From: Oligoflexia bacterium | GTDB lineage: Bacteria > Bdellovibrionota > Bacteriovoracia > Bacteriovoracales > Bacteriovoracaceae | Length of the DNA stretch: 64,000 bases | Reading direction: 5' to 3' | Assembly: GCA_015231955.1 (NCBI GenBank) | Contig: JADGAN010000001.1 | Coordinates: 186,001-250,000, forward strand | In this document: positions 9,075 to 17,482 of the stretch, one piece after another | Layout: every line of letters begins with the position of its first letter | Numbering within the stretch: the stretch's first letter is position 1 | Notes under the pieces: model-generated | What the model was told of the DNA's origin: nothing | The model's input: the letters and a program-made list of their open reading frames with translations, nothing else | Database searches by the model: none | Position numbers and translations under genes: made by a program

Positions 9075-10463
9075 TTAGAGGAGAGTATTATCATCGTTCA
9101 TTAGGTTGATCAAATTGCTTTTAAAAGAGGAGCTTTTTTGCACAGAAGACGCAATGCGCCCTAAGTGCTTTTGCAAAGAGAGGTCGTATTTAATAGAGCT
9201 TAGAAGATTAGCATCTAAACGTTTTAACTCCTTAAAAATATCATTCGATAATTCCCAAGTAGCATGGTCTTGATGGCCACTTTTTAGGAAAAGTTTTTTA
9301 GTCTTTTCTAGGAAGTTAAAGGAGAGTGCAATTTTTTTATAGGAATCACTGTCTAGTCCTTTGAGTATAGATAACCAGGAATGGAGATTATCAATGCTTT
9401 GAAATAACAAAGATAAAAAGTAGAGAAGAAATTTTTTGGAGATATCATGGGTACACTTGTGAAAAAGAGGTGTGAAGTATAAGAGAATGGAGTGGTATTC
9501 ATTGCTGCTGATCGCCGCGGTGCTCTTGCAATTTAGAATGAGATGAAAATTGTAAATAGCAGTAGTGGAATAGTGAAACGAGCACTCGTCCTTCGAAAAT
9601 GTGAAGAATTTTAAAAATAAGGTCATCTGCGATTTGAATTGCAAGAAGTCTTTTAAATGAAGATCCCGTTCAAATGAGGTGAGACTATATTGAGGAGATG
9701 CGGTTTTTAATTTATTAGGAAAGAAGATCTGCAGCGCCTTTTCAAAAAAAATTTGTTTTTGAGATAAGTTGAGTATTTTATAAAATTTATCGGATAGATG
9801 AGCAATGTATTTAGGATTATCAAGATTGGATAGTGCAAAGATCACTAAAAAATCTAAGTCGATGTTGATAAATTCATCCTTTATTTTCTTTTTCTTAGAA
9901 GACGATTCTAATAGAAAATCTATAATAATAGAAAATCTATAATCATGTGCATGAGGAGGATAAATTTCTTGAAAAAAAGCACAGTTAGAATCATTTATAA
10001 TGTTTTTTAGTGGAAGAGAAGAGAGAAGAATTTTGTGTACAATGTAAAAAATCTCGAACACTCTTCTTTGCAGGGGAGCAAATTTGGGATTGGACGTTTG
10101 ATTATAAATAGCAATGAATTCATCAAAAAATATTCTTAAAACTTGCTCTATGATCTCTTTGTGAGGGTTGGCCGGGTTGTTATTTAAGGATGAAAAAAAG
10201 AAGAGGCATGCCTTGAGTTTACTTATGCTAAAAATAAGAGAGTATTTTTTTGAAACGCCAGGAATCAGACGCAGAAAAAAGATGGCGTTTATGCGGATTA
10301 GTGGAAAATTAAGAAAAATATTAAGTTCATCTTTGGAAAAGAGGGCACTGGGGTCAATTGTCTCATTTTCAAACCCTGTAATCAGGTTCCATAAGGAAGT
10401 GGGAGAGGATGATAATTTATCGGTGATATTTTTTAGCAGCGTTGAAGTGTTTTGTGCATTCAC
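9075..10463 (-). CDS. Unknown 462-residue protein linked to Hsp70-like gene
   Basis: I do not recognise this protein. It is alpha-helical in character, rich in Leu, Ile, Phe, Lys and Ser, without a signal peptide or clear membrane segments. The start is a GTG that overlaps the stop of the Hsp70-like gene as GTGA, with AAGGTGAG a few bases upstream, so the two are almost certainly translated together. The next gene downstream encodes a J-like protein. Repeated blocks of hydrophobic helices suggest an alpha-solenoid, possibly a client or cofactor adaptor for the Hsp70-like protein; that is inference from context only. Confidence 0.7.
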   Translation of the reverse strand: MNAQNTSTLLKNITDKLSSSPTSLWNLITGFENETIDPSALFSKDELNIFLNFPLIRINAIFFLRLIPGVSKKYSLIFSISKLKACLFFFSSLNNNPANPHKEIIEQVLRIFFDEFIAIYNQTSNPKFAPLQRRVFEIFYIVHKILLSSLPLKNIINDSNCAFFQEIYPPHAHDYRFSIIIDFLLESSSKKKKIKDEFINIDLDFLVIFALSNLDNPKYIAHLSDKFYKILNLSQKQIFFEKALQIFFPNKLKTASPQYSLTSFERDLHLKDFLQFKSQMTLFLKFFTFSKDECSFHYSTTAIYNFHLILNCKSTAAISSNEYHSILLYFTPLFHKCTHDISKKFLLYFLSLLFQSIDNLHSWLSILKGLDSDSYKKIALSFNFLEKTKKLFLKSGHQDHATWELSNDIFKELKRLDANLLSSIKYDLSLQKHLGRIASSVQKSSSFKSNLINLMNDDNTLL

Positions 10464-12304
10464 TGATGCTCACCTTGTTCGTGATCTTTTATAAAATTAT
10501 GAATGGTTATTTCGAGAGAGTCTAATCTGTCGTCGTCTGCGCATTTTAAGGCAGACAAGTAATCGTTTAAGAGTGCGTGTCCTTGCTCCATGATTCCATG
10601 AGAGCAGAGAGGACTATTTTTTTGTAAAAAGAGGAGCAATTGTCTAGAGGCTTCATTGGTTTCAGCAAAAGGGGAATTGTTTAAAGTGAATGGTTCACAC
10701 ACAGTTGCTGAGGAGGGAGCATTTAAATTAAAATGATAATGGTAAATATTATTATCACAGGTATTTTGCGCAATATTGATTTTCACAATGCCATTCAAAT
10801 CGTACTCCATTCTAATGTGAATAGGTGTTCCCGCAGATGATGGCAGCAAATTAACTGAGAAAGATCCAATAAAAAGATTTTCTAGAGTAGATTTGGATTC
10901 TCCTTGATAGATGGCCACCTCGACATGCTCCTGATTATCAAAGCTAGTGTAAAATGTTTTGATATTTCTTGCAGGCAGCCTAGTGCCTCTTAAAATAACT
11001 GGAACAAATGTTTTCGGGTGGCGATTACCAGGGTGATCATTGGTTGTGTTTGCATGTTGTTGTGACTCCGCAAGGATGGCTTCCTTTACTTTTGCGTGTG
11101 CTGTAGATTCAACAAGGGAATCTATTTCACCCATGGCCGCAACTCCCAGTGTGTGCGAAGAGACATCAATGATGATGCTATCTACCTTGAGTCCTGCGCA
11201 AATGGCCGCTTGAATGCTTGCCCCTAAAGCCACAGAAATATCTGGATCAAAATAGTTGCTAATTGTTTTTCCAAAATGGGTGCAAAGCTTTTCCTTTAAC
11301 AGCGGGATACGTGTAGATCCACCGACCAGCAAAAATTTGGAGATTTCATCACAAGTGCAATTTGCCTCTCGAAGTGCTTCGTTGGTTTTCTCAATAGTCG
11401 ATTCGACGTAGGGTGTGATCATAGCTTCAAATTGAGATCTTGTAATCCTGAGTTTTAACTTAATTTCTTTATTTCCAATCTGTATGATTTCATCGATATC
11501 GACTTCAGTTAAATCGGAGAGTTTGATTTTTATATTTTCTGCTAATATTTTTAATTTTGTAATTTGCAGAGAATTGTCAATGGCAATCCCATGATTAATC
11601 TTAATGAAATCGCATAGGAAATGGGCAATTTTAAGATCGAAATCATCGCCTCCTAAGTAATTATTTCCTGTGGAGGCAAGCACTTCATATTGGCCCTGCT
11701 TCACCAGTAAAACCGTTACGTCAAAAGTTCCGCCCCCAAGATCAAAGACGATAATTTTCTCTGCATGCAAGGGAGATAATGGAGGAGATAGCAGGGAATG
11801 TGTTGGCCATGTAGAGGAGAGCGCAAAGTTATAGAGCAAAGAAGCAGCGGTTGGTTCATTAATAATGCGTAAAACATTTAGGCCAACTTCAATGCCAGCT
11901 TGCAAGGTTGCTCTACGTTGAGAATCATTAAAGTAAGCGGGAACGGTTATTACAACATTACTTAATTCGAGATTATGATCTCTTTTTATACACTCTTTAA
12001 GATAGGATAAAATTTTTGAAGAGATTGCAGTGGGATCTAATCTCTCTTCATTTATTGTTATCGAGTAATTGGGATTACCCATCTGCCTTTTAATAGAGAA
12101 GATAGCGTTTGCTGGATTTTTAGAAGTAATATTTTTTGCGTGCTTGCCTATCATCCACTTGCCATTGTCATAGGCCACAATAGAAGGAACTGTTTGTTCT
12201 CCCTCTATAGGAAGTATTTCCGGATGGTAATCACGAAAATAAGATACACAGGTATTGGTAGTGCCAAGATCAATGCCAAAGACGATGCATATAGAATCTT
12301 TCAT
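10460..12304 (-). CDS. DnaK/Hsp70-family chaperone with atypical C-terminus
   Basis: An Hsp70-family ATPase of about 614 residues. The actin-like ATPase domain is intact: FGIDLGTTNTCVSYF at the N-terminus, NVVITVPAYFNDSQRRATL, INEPTAASLLYNFA, IIVFDLGGGTFDVTVL and FLLVGGSTRIPLL. An unusual Ser/Pro/Leu-rich insertion (ALSSTWPTHSLLSPPLSPL) lies between the INEPTAA block and phosphate-2. The substrate-binding domain is recognisable (ILRGTRLPA ... GESKSTLENLFIGSF) but the helical lid is short, so this is not the housekeeping DnaK. It heads the minus-strand operon and is followed by an unknown gene and a degenerate J-like gene. Start at 12304 (MKDSIC) is preferred; ATGs at 12310 and 12319 are in frame. 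Confidence 0.9.
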   Translation of the reverse strand: MKDSICIVFGIDLGTTNTCVSYFRDYHPEILPIEGEQTVPSIVAYDNGKWMIGKHAKNITSKNPANAIFSIKRQMGNPNYSITINEERLDPTAISSKILSYLKECIKRDHNLELSNVVITVPAYFNDSQRRATLQAGIEVGLNVLRIINEPTAASLLYNFALSSTWPTHSLLSPPLSPLHAEKIIVFDLGGGTFDVTVLLVKQGQYEVLASTGNNYLGGDDFDLKIAHFLCDFIKINHGIAIDNSLQITKLKILAENIKIKLSDLTEVDIDEIIQIGNKEIKLKLRITRSQFEAMITPYVESTIEKTNEALREANCTCDEISKFLLVGGSTRIPLLKEKLCTHFGKTISNYFDPDISVALGASIQAAICAGLKVDSIIIDVSSHTLGVAAMGEIDSLVESTAHAKVKEAILAESQQHANTTNDHPGNRHPKTFVPVILRGTRLPARNIKTFYTSFDNQEHVEVAIYQGESKSTLENLFIGSFSVNLLPSSAGTPIHIRMEYDLNGIVKINIAQNTCDNNIYHYHFNLNAPSSATVCEPFTLNNSPFAETNEASRQLLLFLQKNSPLCSHGIMEQGHALLNDYLSALKCADDDRLDSLEITIHNFIKDHEQGEHQ

Positions 12305-12473
12305 AGACATCACTTTCATCCAAAAAAAAAAATTTGCTTGTGGCCCGAACTCTATATATAGAAGTAAAATTGAAAAACTTAACTAAATGGACACTTATAC
12401 CTTTTTTTAAATAGAAAAAGTAGATAAAATAGATCTTAAATAAGAATTTGGCTGGTTATAGGAGATAAATTAC

Positions 12474-13553
12474 ATGACAGAATTACTCTTCATCTTAGAA
12501 AAATACCAGACAACTCATTGGGCACCTTGGATTACTTCACTGCTCATTTTTTTGTTTTTTACATGCATTCTTTTTTTTGTACACAAAGGTATTTGGAAAC
12601 AGCTTTACAGGATAGCACAAAAGACTGACGCTGAATGGGATGATGAGTTATTAACAGAGACCAGAACACCTGGACGTATTATTTTTATTATTTTGGCCTT
12701 GATTATTGCTTTTCATCTCTCTTCAATAGAAGTGCAAAAATTTGTAATGTTGCAAGTTTTGGCCAAAAACATATTAATTTTATCAGTATTATGGCTTGCT
12801 CATCGCTTTCTCTCTGTCTTTATTAAACACTCTCGTTTTTTCAACTCTTTTGATGGAAACAGCAAAACCTATCTCCTTACAACATTGAATGTGTTCGCAA
12901 CATTTATTGGGGTATTAATTATTTTGGATGCAATTGGAATATCCATTACTCCTATTTTGGCATCTCTTGGAGTTGGTTCACTGGCCATTGCTTTGGCATT
13001 ACAAGATACACTAAGTAATTTTTTTAGTGGTGTTTATACACTGATTGATAAGCCTGTAAGGCAAGGAGATTTTATTAAGATTGAGGGTTCTGTTGAGGGC
13101 ACAGTACTTAAAATTGGCTGGAGAAGCACGCGGATATTACTAACTTCAGGCAATGAAGTTATTGTGCCTAATTCAAAATTGGCACAAGCGATTGTTACCA
13201 ATTATGCTTTTCCTTGCCAAAAGAGTACAACGCTTGTTGCTGTTTGTGTCGCATACGATCAAGATTTGAAAAAAATTGAAGAGACTACCTTGAGTGTTGC
13301 AATGAAGGTGCAAAAAGAGATTGAAGGAGCAGATAAAGATTTTGAACCAGTCATACGCTATGGCCAATTAGGGGAAAATGGCATTGGGTTTAATGTAGTC
13401 TTGCAGGTGAATAAAATAAATGACCAATATCTAGTAAAACATGAATTCATTAAACGGCTTGTGCTTAAGTACCAGGGAGAGGATATTAAATTTGCGCTTC
13501 CTCCAAGGAATGTATACTTGCAAAAATCTCAGATAAATTTGGAACGGCAATAG
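12474..13553 (+). CDS. MscS-family mechanosensitive ion channel
   Basis: A 359-residue small-conductance mechanosensitive channel homologue that would gate on membrane tension. Hydrophobic segments occur near residues 17-37, 62-80, 85-110 and 135-160. The pore helix and beta domain follow in the MscS pattern: ASLGVGSLAIALALQDTLSN, FFSGVYTLIDKPVRQGDFI, GSVEGTVLKIGWRSTRI and NEVIVPNSKLAQA. AGGAG lies about 10 bases before the ATG. It is divergent from the Hsp70-like gene across a 169-base AT-rich spacer and is followed by a membrane-protein series starting 7 bases downstream, so it may lead that transcript. Confidence 0.93.
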   Translation: MTELLFILEKYQTTHWAPWITSLLIFLFFTCILFFVHKGIWKQLYRIAQKTDAEWDDELLTETRTPGRIIFIILALIIAFHLSSIEVQKFVMLQVLAKNILILSVLWLAHRFLSVFIKHSRFFNSFDGNSKTYLLTTLNVFATFIGVLIILDAIGISITPILASLGVGSLAIALALQDTLSNFFSGVYTLIDKPVRQGDFIKIEGSVEGTVLKIGWRSTRILLTSGNEVIVPNSKLAQAIVTNYAFPCQKSTTLVAVCVAYDQDLKKIEETTLSVAMKVQKEIEGADKDFEPVIRYGQLGENGIGFNVVLQVNKINDQYLVKHEFIKRLVLKYQGEDIKFALPPRNVYLQKSQINLERQ

Positions 13554-13560
13554 AGAGAGT

Positions 13561-13824
13561 ATGTTGATTAAAAAGAAAAAAAACTTAAAATACGTTGTGG
13601 GTATTTGTTCTCAGCGAAAAAATAAAACACCAAATTGTATTGTTTTCTATGTATTCTTTTTTCCCGCAGTGACTATCATTTCTACAATTGTTTTGAATCA
13701 GCAATTTTTTTTGGTAAGCAAAAACATAGCGGATAAGGATAGTTTTTTTATATTAGGGGTCATCTCTAGTTGTGTGATTTTTTTTATTTCACTATTTGTA
13801 ATAAAGAGAAAAGGAATTAAATAA
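13561..13824 (+). CDS. Small membrane protein of unknown function
   Basis: An 87-residue protein with a basic N-terminus (MLIKKKKNLK) and two or three hydrophobic segments, near residues 30-50 and 58-80. It starts 7 bases after the MscS gene, with AGAGAG just upstream of the ATG, and ends 6 bases before the complex I subunit H-like gene. In complete complex I operons small subunits such as NuoA occur in such clusters, but the sequence shows no motif that would support that identity. Confidence 0.55.
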   Translation: MLIKKKKNLKYVVGICSQRKNKTPNCIVFYVFFFPAVTIISTIVLNQQFFLVSKNIADKDSFFILGVISSCVIFFISLFVIKRKGIK

Positions 13825-13830
13825 AAGGCC

Positions 13831-14796
13831 ATGGAGTATTTTAATTGGATATTTTATAAAATTTTAATCACAATTTTTATTTTATTTATTTGTGACACTA
13901 CGATGCTTACTATAGAGCACTTGTTGGTTCATCAGAAAACTTCTGGATTATGGGCACTTGTCAGGAATAATTTTTTATATAGGAATTATAAAAATTTAAG
14001 TATTCTGAAAAAAAATAAACGTTATGAAATGATAATCATGTTCGTAGTTGTTTTATTGATGATTCTTAGCTCTTCTTTGATGCTGCCGGTGGAAGGGAGT
14101 TTTATATTTGATTTTGCAAATGAAAAAAAATATGCTCTGGATAATGTTAGCATTATTGTGTTTGCAGCAGTGGTGATTGCTTTTTTTAAAGTTATCATGG
14201 AACTGGCCACACATAGAAATCCCAAAGGGCAAAAGCGTTTAGTCTTTTTAACTTTGTCTGCTACTATCATACAAATTCTTGTTTTAGGGATAGTAACCAA
14301 CTATTATAGCAACACAAGTTGGGATAAAATTTTAAATTATCAATCAAATCCTATGCAATGGGGTGTGTGGTATACTCCGATCGGTTTTTTATTGTTTGTG
14401 TTTTCTGGAATAATGATGATTTCTTTTGGGCATAAAAATTATTACGAGAGATATTTCTGGAATAAAGATTATTTTTTTAATGTTAATCTATTTTTAGAAA
14501 TTAACAGATTAATGGGTTTCTATCATTTATTGATCGCTACTTTTTTGTTTTTAGGCGGATCGAAAGAAGCTGTTTATTTGAGTAATATTATTCAAGTTGA
14601 GTCCCAACAACTTACATATTTGCTGATAGCAATATTTGTTGTTTGTGCTAAAGTCGCGGCCATGGTGATTGTGTTGTCGTTATTAAAGCAGTCACTGTTT
14701 CCAGTAAATTTCTATCACATAGAGCGATTAAATTACTATGTAATGTTCCCATTGGCATCGATAATGCTTGTAATGGCGATATTGAAAATTCATTAA
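13831..14796 (+). CDS. NuoH-like (complex I subunit 1-type) membrane protein, divergent
   Basis: A 321-residue polytopic membrane protein with about eight hydrophobic segments, the usual length of NuoH/HyfC-type proteins. The N-terminal pattern (first membrane helix, then TIEHLLVHQKTSGLWALVRN) resembles the ExR-LALFQxRxGPNRxGPxG loop of NuoH but lacks its invariant Gly/Pro/Arg residues. A middle block HRNPKGQKRLVFLTLSATI occupies the position of the quinone-site region. It is the first of six genes arranged in complex I order. I infer homology from order, length and topology; the pairwise similarity alone is weak. Confidence 0.5.
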   Translation: MEYFNWIFYKILITIFILFICDTTMLTIEHLLVHQKTSGLWALVRNNFLYRNYKNLSILKKNKRYEMIIMFVVVLLMILSSSLMLPVEGSFIFDFANEKKYALDNVSIIVFAAVVIAFFKVIMELATHRNPKGQKRLVFLTLSATIIQILVLGIVTNYYSNTSWDKILNYQSNPMQWGVWYTPIGFLLFVFSGIMMISFGHKNYYERYFWNKDYFFNVNLFLEINRLMGFYHLLIATFLFLGGSKEAVYLSNIIQVESQQLTYLLIAIFVVCAKVAAMVIVLSLLKQSLFPVNFYHIERLNYYVMFPLASIMLVMAILKIH

Positions 14797-14812
14797 ATTA
14801 CAGGATATTAGC

Positions 14813-15325
14813 ATGAGCTTGATTTTGTTTATGATATTTTTATTAGCATTTTATGTATTGATTAAAATTCATCGAAAAAAAGAGATACCAATGTTTTGTA
14901 TCCCCTTGTTGATTTGTGTCTCTAGTTTTTGTTTTATTACAACGATTCCTCCTGTTCTTTTTGCTCTTCATACATTGCTTACTATATTTATGGTGATAGT
15001 GCTAATGCTAACTACTAAACGTGAGTACATCTTTATTAACAAAAAAATACAATCATTTAAAGGGGCAAGAAATTATTGGTGGGAAATTTGTAAATACCTG
15101 ATTGCTATTGTTTTTTCCTCGATAATAGTGGCTCCATGGGCGATTGATTCGACTACTAAAGGGAGAAATATTGCTCAATTTTTGAGACCTATAGAAATTG
15201 ATGATAATTCTATTCCTTTTACGGTAGAAGAATATTTTTATGCCATGATTGCGCTTCTTGTGATTTTTTGGTTTTTGTTTAATGTTTTTTTAATGAAAGA
15301 TAGAGAGATGGCCAATGATGTATAA
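14813..15325 (+). CDS. NuoJ-like (subunit 6-type) membrane protein, divergent
   Basis: A 170-residue protein with about five hydrophobic segments, similar in size to NuoJ. Its third segment (PPVLFALHTLLTIFMVIVLM) sits where NuoJ has the conserved VLVYVGAIMVLFLF helix, but the Gly that forms the pi-bulge is not preserved. The gene starts 16 bases after the H-like gene and overlaps the K-like gene by 11 bases, the J-K arrangement of complex I operons. The assignment rests on position and topology. Confidence 0.45.
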   Translation: MSLILFMIFLLAFYVLIKIHRKKEIPMFCIPLLICVSSFCFITTIPPVLFALHTLLTIFMVIVLMLTTKREYIFINKKIQSFKGARNYWWEICKYLIAIVFSSIIVAPWAIDSTTKGRNIAQFLRPIEIDDNSIPFTVEEYFYAMIALLVIFWFLFNVFLMKDREMANDV

Positions 15326-15563
15326 TGTATTTATTGCTGCTATATTGATTGTTGTTGGTATCAGTATCATATTCACTCGGAAAAATTTCGCTTATGTTTT
15401 TTTAGGCAATTTATTGTTTGTGCAAGCGATGTTTATTCTTATTAGCTCTTTGAGGCACATTAATAATTCCGGACGACATTTCGCATTGATGATTGCGGTG
15501 GACTTGATCATGATTATGTATTTAATTGTATATACTTTGCTGAATCGACAAGCGAAGTATTAA
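15315..15563 (+). CDS. NuoK-like (subunit 4L-type) membrane protein lacking the key glutamate
   Basis: An 82-residue, three-helix protein. The block ILIVVGISIIFTRKNFAYVF followed by LGNLLFVQAM aligns well with NuoK (ILFVLGLxGxxxRRNxxxMLIGLEIMLNA). The essential first-helix-pair glutamate in GLEI is Asn here (GNLL), and the second glutamate position is occupied by Asp in MIAVDLIMIM. Proton translocation by the normal K-subunit route therefore looks lost or altered. It overlaps the J-like gene, and a 106-base palindromic element lies between it and the L-like gene. Confidence 0.6.
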   Translation: MMYNVFIAAILIVVGISIIFTRKNFAYVFLGNLLFVQAMFILISSLRHINNSGRHFALMIAVDLIMIMYLIVYTLLNRQAKY

Positions 15564-15569
15564 AACAAA

Positions 15570-15675
15570 GTAACTGCTCACACCCTTCAGCCATCTACCC
15601 TCTACCGGATGCTGAAAGTTGCTTAGCTAACAGCATTTGGTTGAGAGGTGAAGGTTGAGGGGTGTGAGCAGTTAC
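15570..15675. repeat. 106-base intergenic palindromic element (REP/MITE-like)
   Basis: Perfect 16-base inverted arms, GTAACTGCTCACACCC at 15570-15585 and its complement at 15660-15675, bound a segment that continues as an imperfect palindrome (CTACC.../...CAACC, ATGCTG/CAGCAT) around the central TTAGCTAA. It is much richer in G+C than the flanking membrane genes and fills most of the gap between the K-like and L-like genes. No T-tract follows, so it is not a standard intrinsic terminator. A mobile repetitive palindrome or an RNA-processing hairpin are both possible. No second copy was seen in this window. Confidence 0.75.
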
Positions 15676-15700
15676 AAAACAAAAATAATAACGGGACAGT

Positions 15701-17470
15701 GTGGTCGTTATGGAGAATAACTTGTTTAATTGTTTGATGCTAATTGCTTTATTACTTGTATTAGCATTAGTCTTGTTTAACAGTTGGTTTTGTGACAACA
15801 GTATTAAGATAAAACGATATTCACTGGGTTTGCTTGGGGTTTCGCTGTTGTGTATTGTGGTGGCGTTTTTTCTTGTCAGTATAAATGCTGCTGATTTGGA
15901 TCCATTTGTGCTTAACTGCCAAAGACAAAAAGCTTGGTGTAATTATTTTTTTATTGGATTAGTTGTAAACCAGGAAACACTTCGTTCGCTGATCTTACTA
16001 ATGGCATTTTTCTTGCTGCATATTTATCAAAAACATAATGATGAAAAAAATCTAAATAAAGATATTAATTTTTTTATAACAATGATGGCACTATCCTTTG
16101 TAATTGTAGCAACTTCAAATATAATCCTTGCTACGGTTTGTATATTTTGCTTAGGATATTGCCCAAACGGACGAATTATTTCAGAGCATGGTATTGGGGG
16201 CATTGAAATATTATCTTGGAAAAATATTTTTGACTTGAATGGACTATTTTTCAGCATGTTGCTGTGTTGCTACTTTCAAACCGCAGATTTTTCAATAATT
16301 AATCAAGGATTTACTGCTTTCCATGAAAATCAAAATTTTTTCAGGATAATTGTTTTCATAATCTATGTGAGCGTTATTGGGAAACTATTAGTTCTTGTTT
16401 TGAGCAAAGAAAAAGAATCGCTCGATCACATTGTTTTTTATATACTTCCCGTAATGTATTTTTTAGGAAAATTTAATTTCGAATTAAATTTTTTACAAAA
16501 TTTTAATTTTATAATGTTAAAAATTTTAGCGTTAATCATTATTATACCTATGGTGGTGCGAGTTTTTAAGCACAAGGAGATGGATTGTGGCTTTGTAAAA
16601 ATCATGTTGCTGGCGAATATTTGTTTTGCGCTTTCTTGTTTTGTGCTTTCAGCATTTACCATGGGAAAATTATATCTTGAATGTGCAATAATGGTTGTTC
16701 TTGTCATGATGTTTTTTGAATCCTGGAAGCGTAAAAACGCAGTGCAAATAGAAAGTTTACGAATTATACCGGTGTTGTTGTTCTTTATCCCTATAATTCC
16801 GCTGGCACCAATGTATATAATGCAATTAAAAATAGAATCGATCTTTTTAGCGCAAAAAGAGTATTTATTGTTTGCGCTATCGTATGTTTGGACTGTTTTG
16901 GCAATAGCTACAGTCATTAATTTGCCCGCAATAATGATAGAAACAAAAGAAAAATGGTCTCTGGAAATTTTAATTAGCAAAGTTGTAAAGGCGAGTGCAG
17001 AAAGTAAAAAGATAAAAATAAATATAGAATCCATACTCTTATTAGGAGCAATGATTTTATTGGCGGTGATTGCCGGGTATTGGACTTTTGATACTTTTCC
17101 TACTAGCGAAGGATATACATTATGGGCATTTTTTTTAAAAGCTCCATTGTTTATAACTATGAGCGCAGTTTGTATCTATGGATTAGATAGGTCAGTGGGA
17201 AGAGAATGGGGGAGAATGGTATTAGTTAAAGCAAGTGATTTGATGGAGAAAATTAGAGAGGTTTATTTAAAAATTTGGGCCGGAATATCAAGCGCTATGG
17301 GCAAGCAATATATATTGACAAGCGCAATGGAGCAAGTATGGAACAAGAGTATGCTACTTTTTCCCAAGATGGATATCTTGATTTCTAGTGTAGATCGCAT
17401 GGTTTTTCTTTTGGCCGTCAGTATATCCATGATGGTCGTAATAGTAATTATCAGTTACTTTGTATCCTGA
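15701..17470 (+). CDS. NuoL-like (subunit 5/antiporter-type) membrane protein, divergent
   Basis: A 589-residue protein with about 13 hydrophobic segments plus a long C-terminal amphipathic stretch (SDLMEKIREVYLKIWAGISS) ahead of a final membrane helix. That length and tail are typical of NuoL. The TM5 glutamate region (usually WExVGLxSY) reads CIFCLGYCPN here, with no Glu. A lysine is kept in the TM7-like helix (YVSVIGKLLVLVLSKEKESL). GTG at 15701 and ATG at 15710 are both possible starts, with GGGAC upstream. Ends 12 bases before the M-like gene. Homology is inferred from order, size and topology. Confidence 0.5.
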   Translation: MVVMENNLFNCLMLIALLLVLALVLFNSWFCDNSIKIKRYSLGLLGVSLLCIVVAFFLVSINAADLDPFVLNCQRQKAWCNYFFIGLVVNQETLRSLILLMAFFLLHIYQKHNDEKNLNKDINFFITMMALSFVIVATSNIILATVCIFCLGYCPNGRIISEHGIGGIEILSWKNIFDLNGLFFSMLLCCYFQTADFSIINQGFTAFHENQNFFRIIVFIIYVSVIGKLLVLVLSKEKESLDHIVFYILPVMYFLGKFNFELNFLQNFNFIMLKILALIIIIPMVVRVFKHKEMDCGFVKIMLLANICFALSCFVLSAFTMGKLYLECAIMVVLVMMFFESWKRKNAVQIESLRIIPVLLFFIPIIPLAPMYIMQLKIESIFLAQKEYLLFALSYVWTVLAIATVINLPAIMIETKEKWSLEILISKVVKASAESKKIKINIESILLLGAMILLAVIAGYWTFDTFPTSEGYTLWAFFLKAPLFITMSAVCIYGLDRSVGREWGRMVLVKASDLMEKIREVYLKIWAGISSAMGKQYILTSAMEQVWNKSMLLFPKMDILISSVDRMVFLLAVSISMMVVIVIISYFVS

Positions 17471-17482
17471 AAGTTTGTAAAT

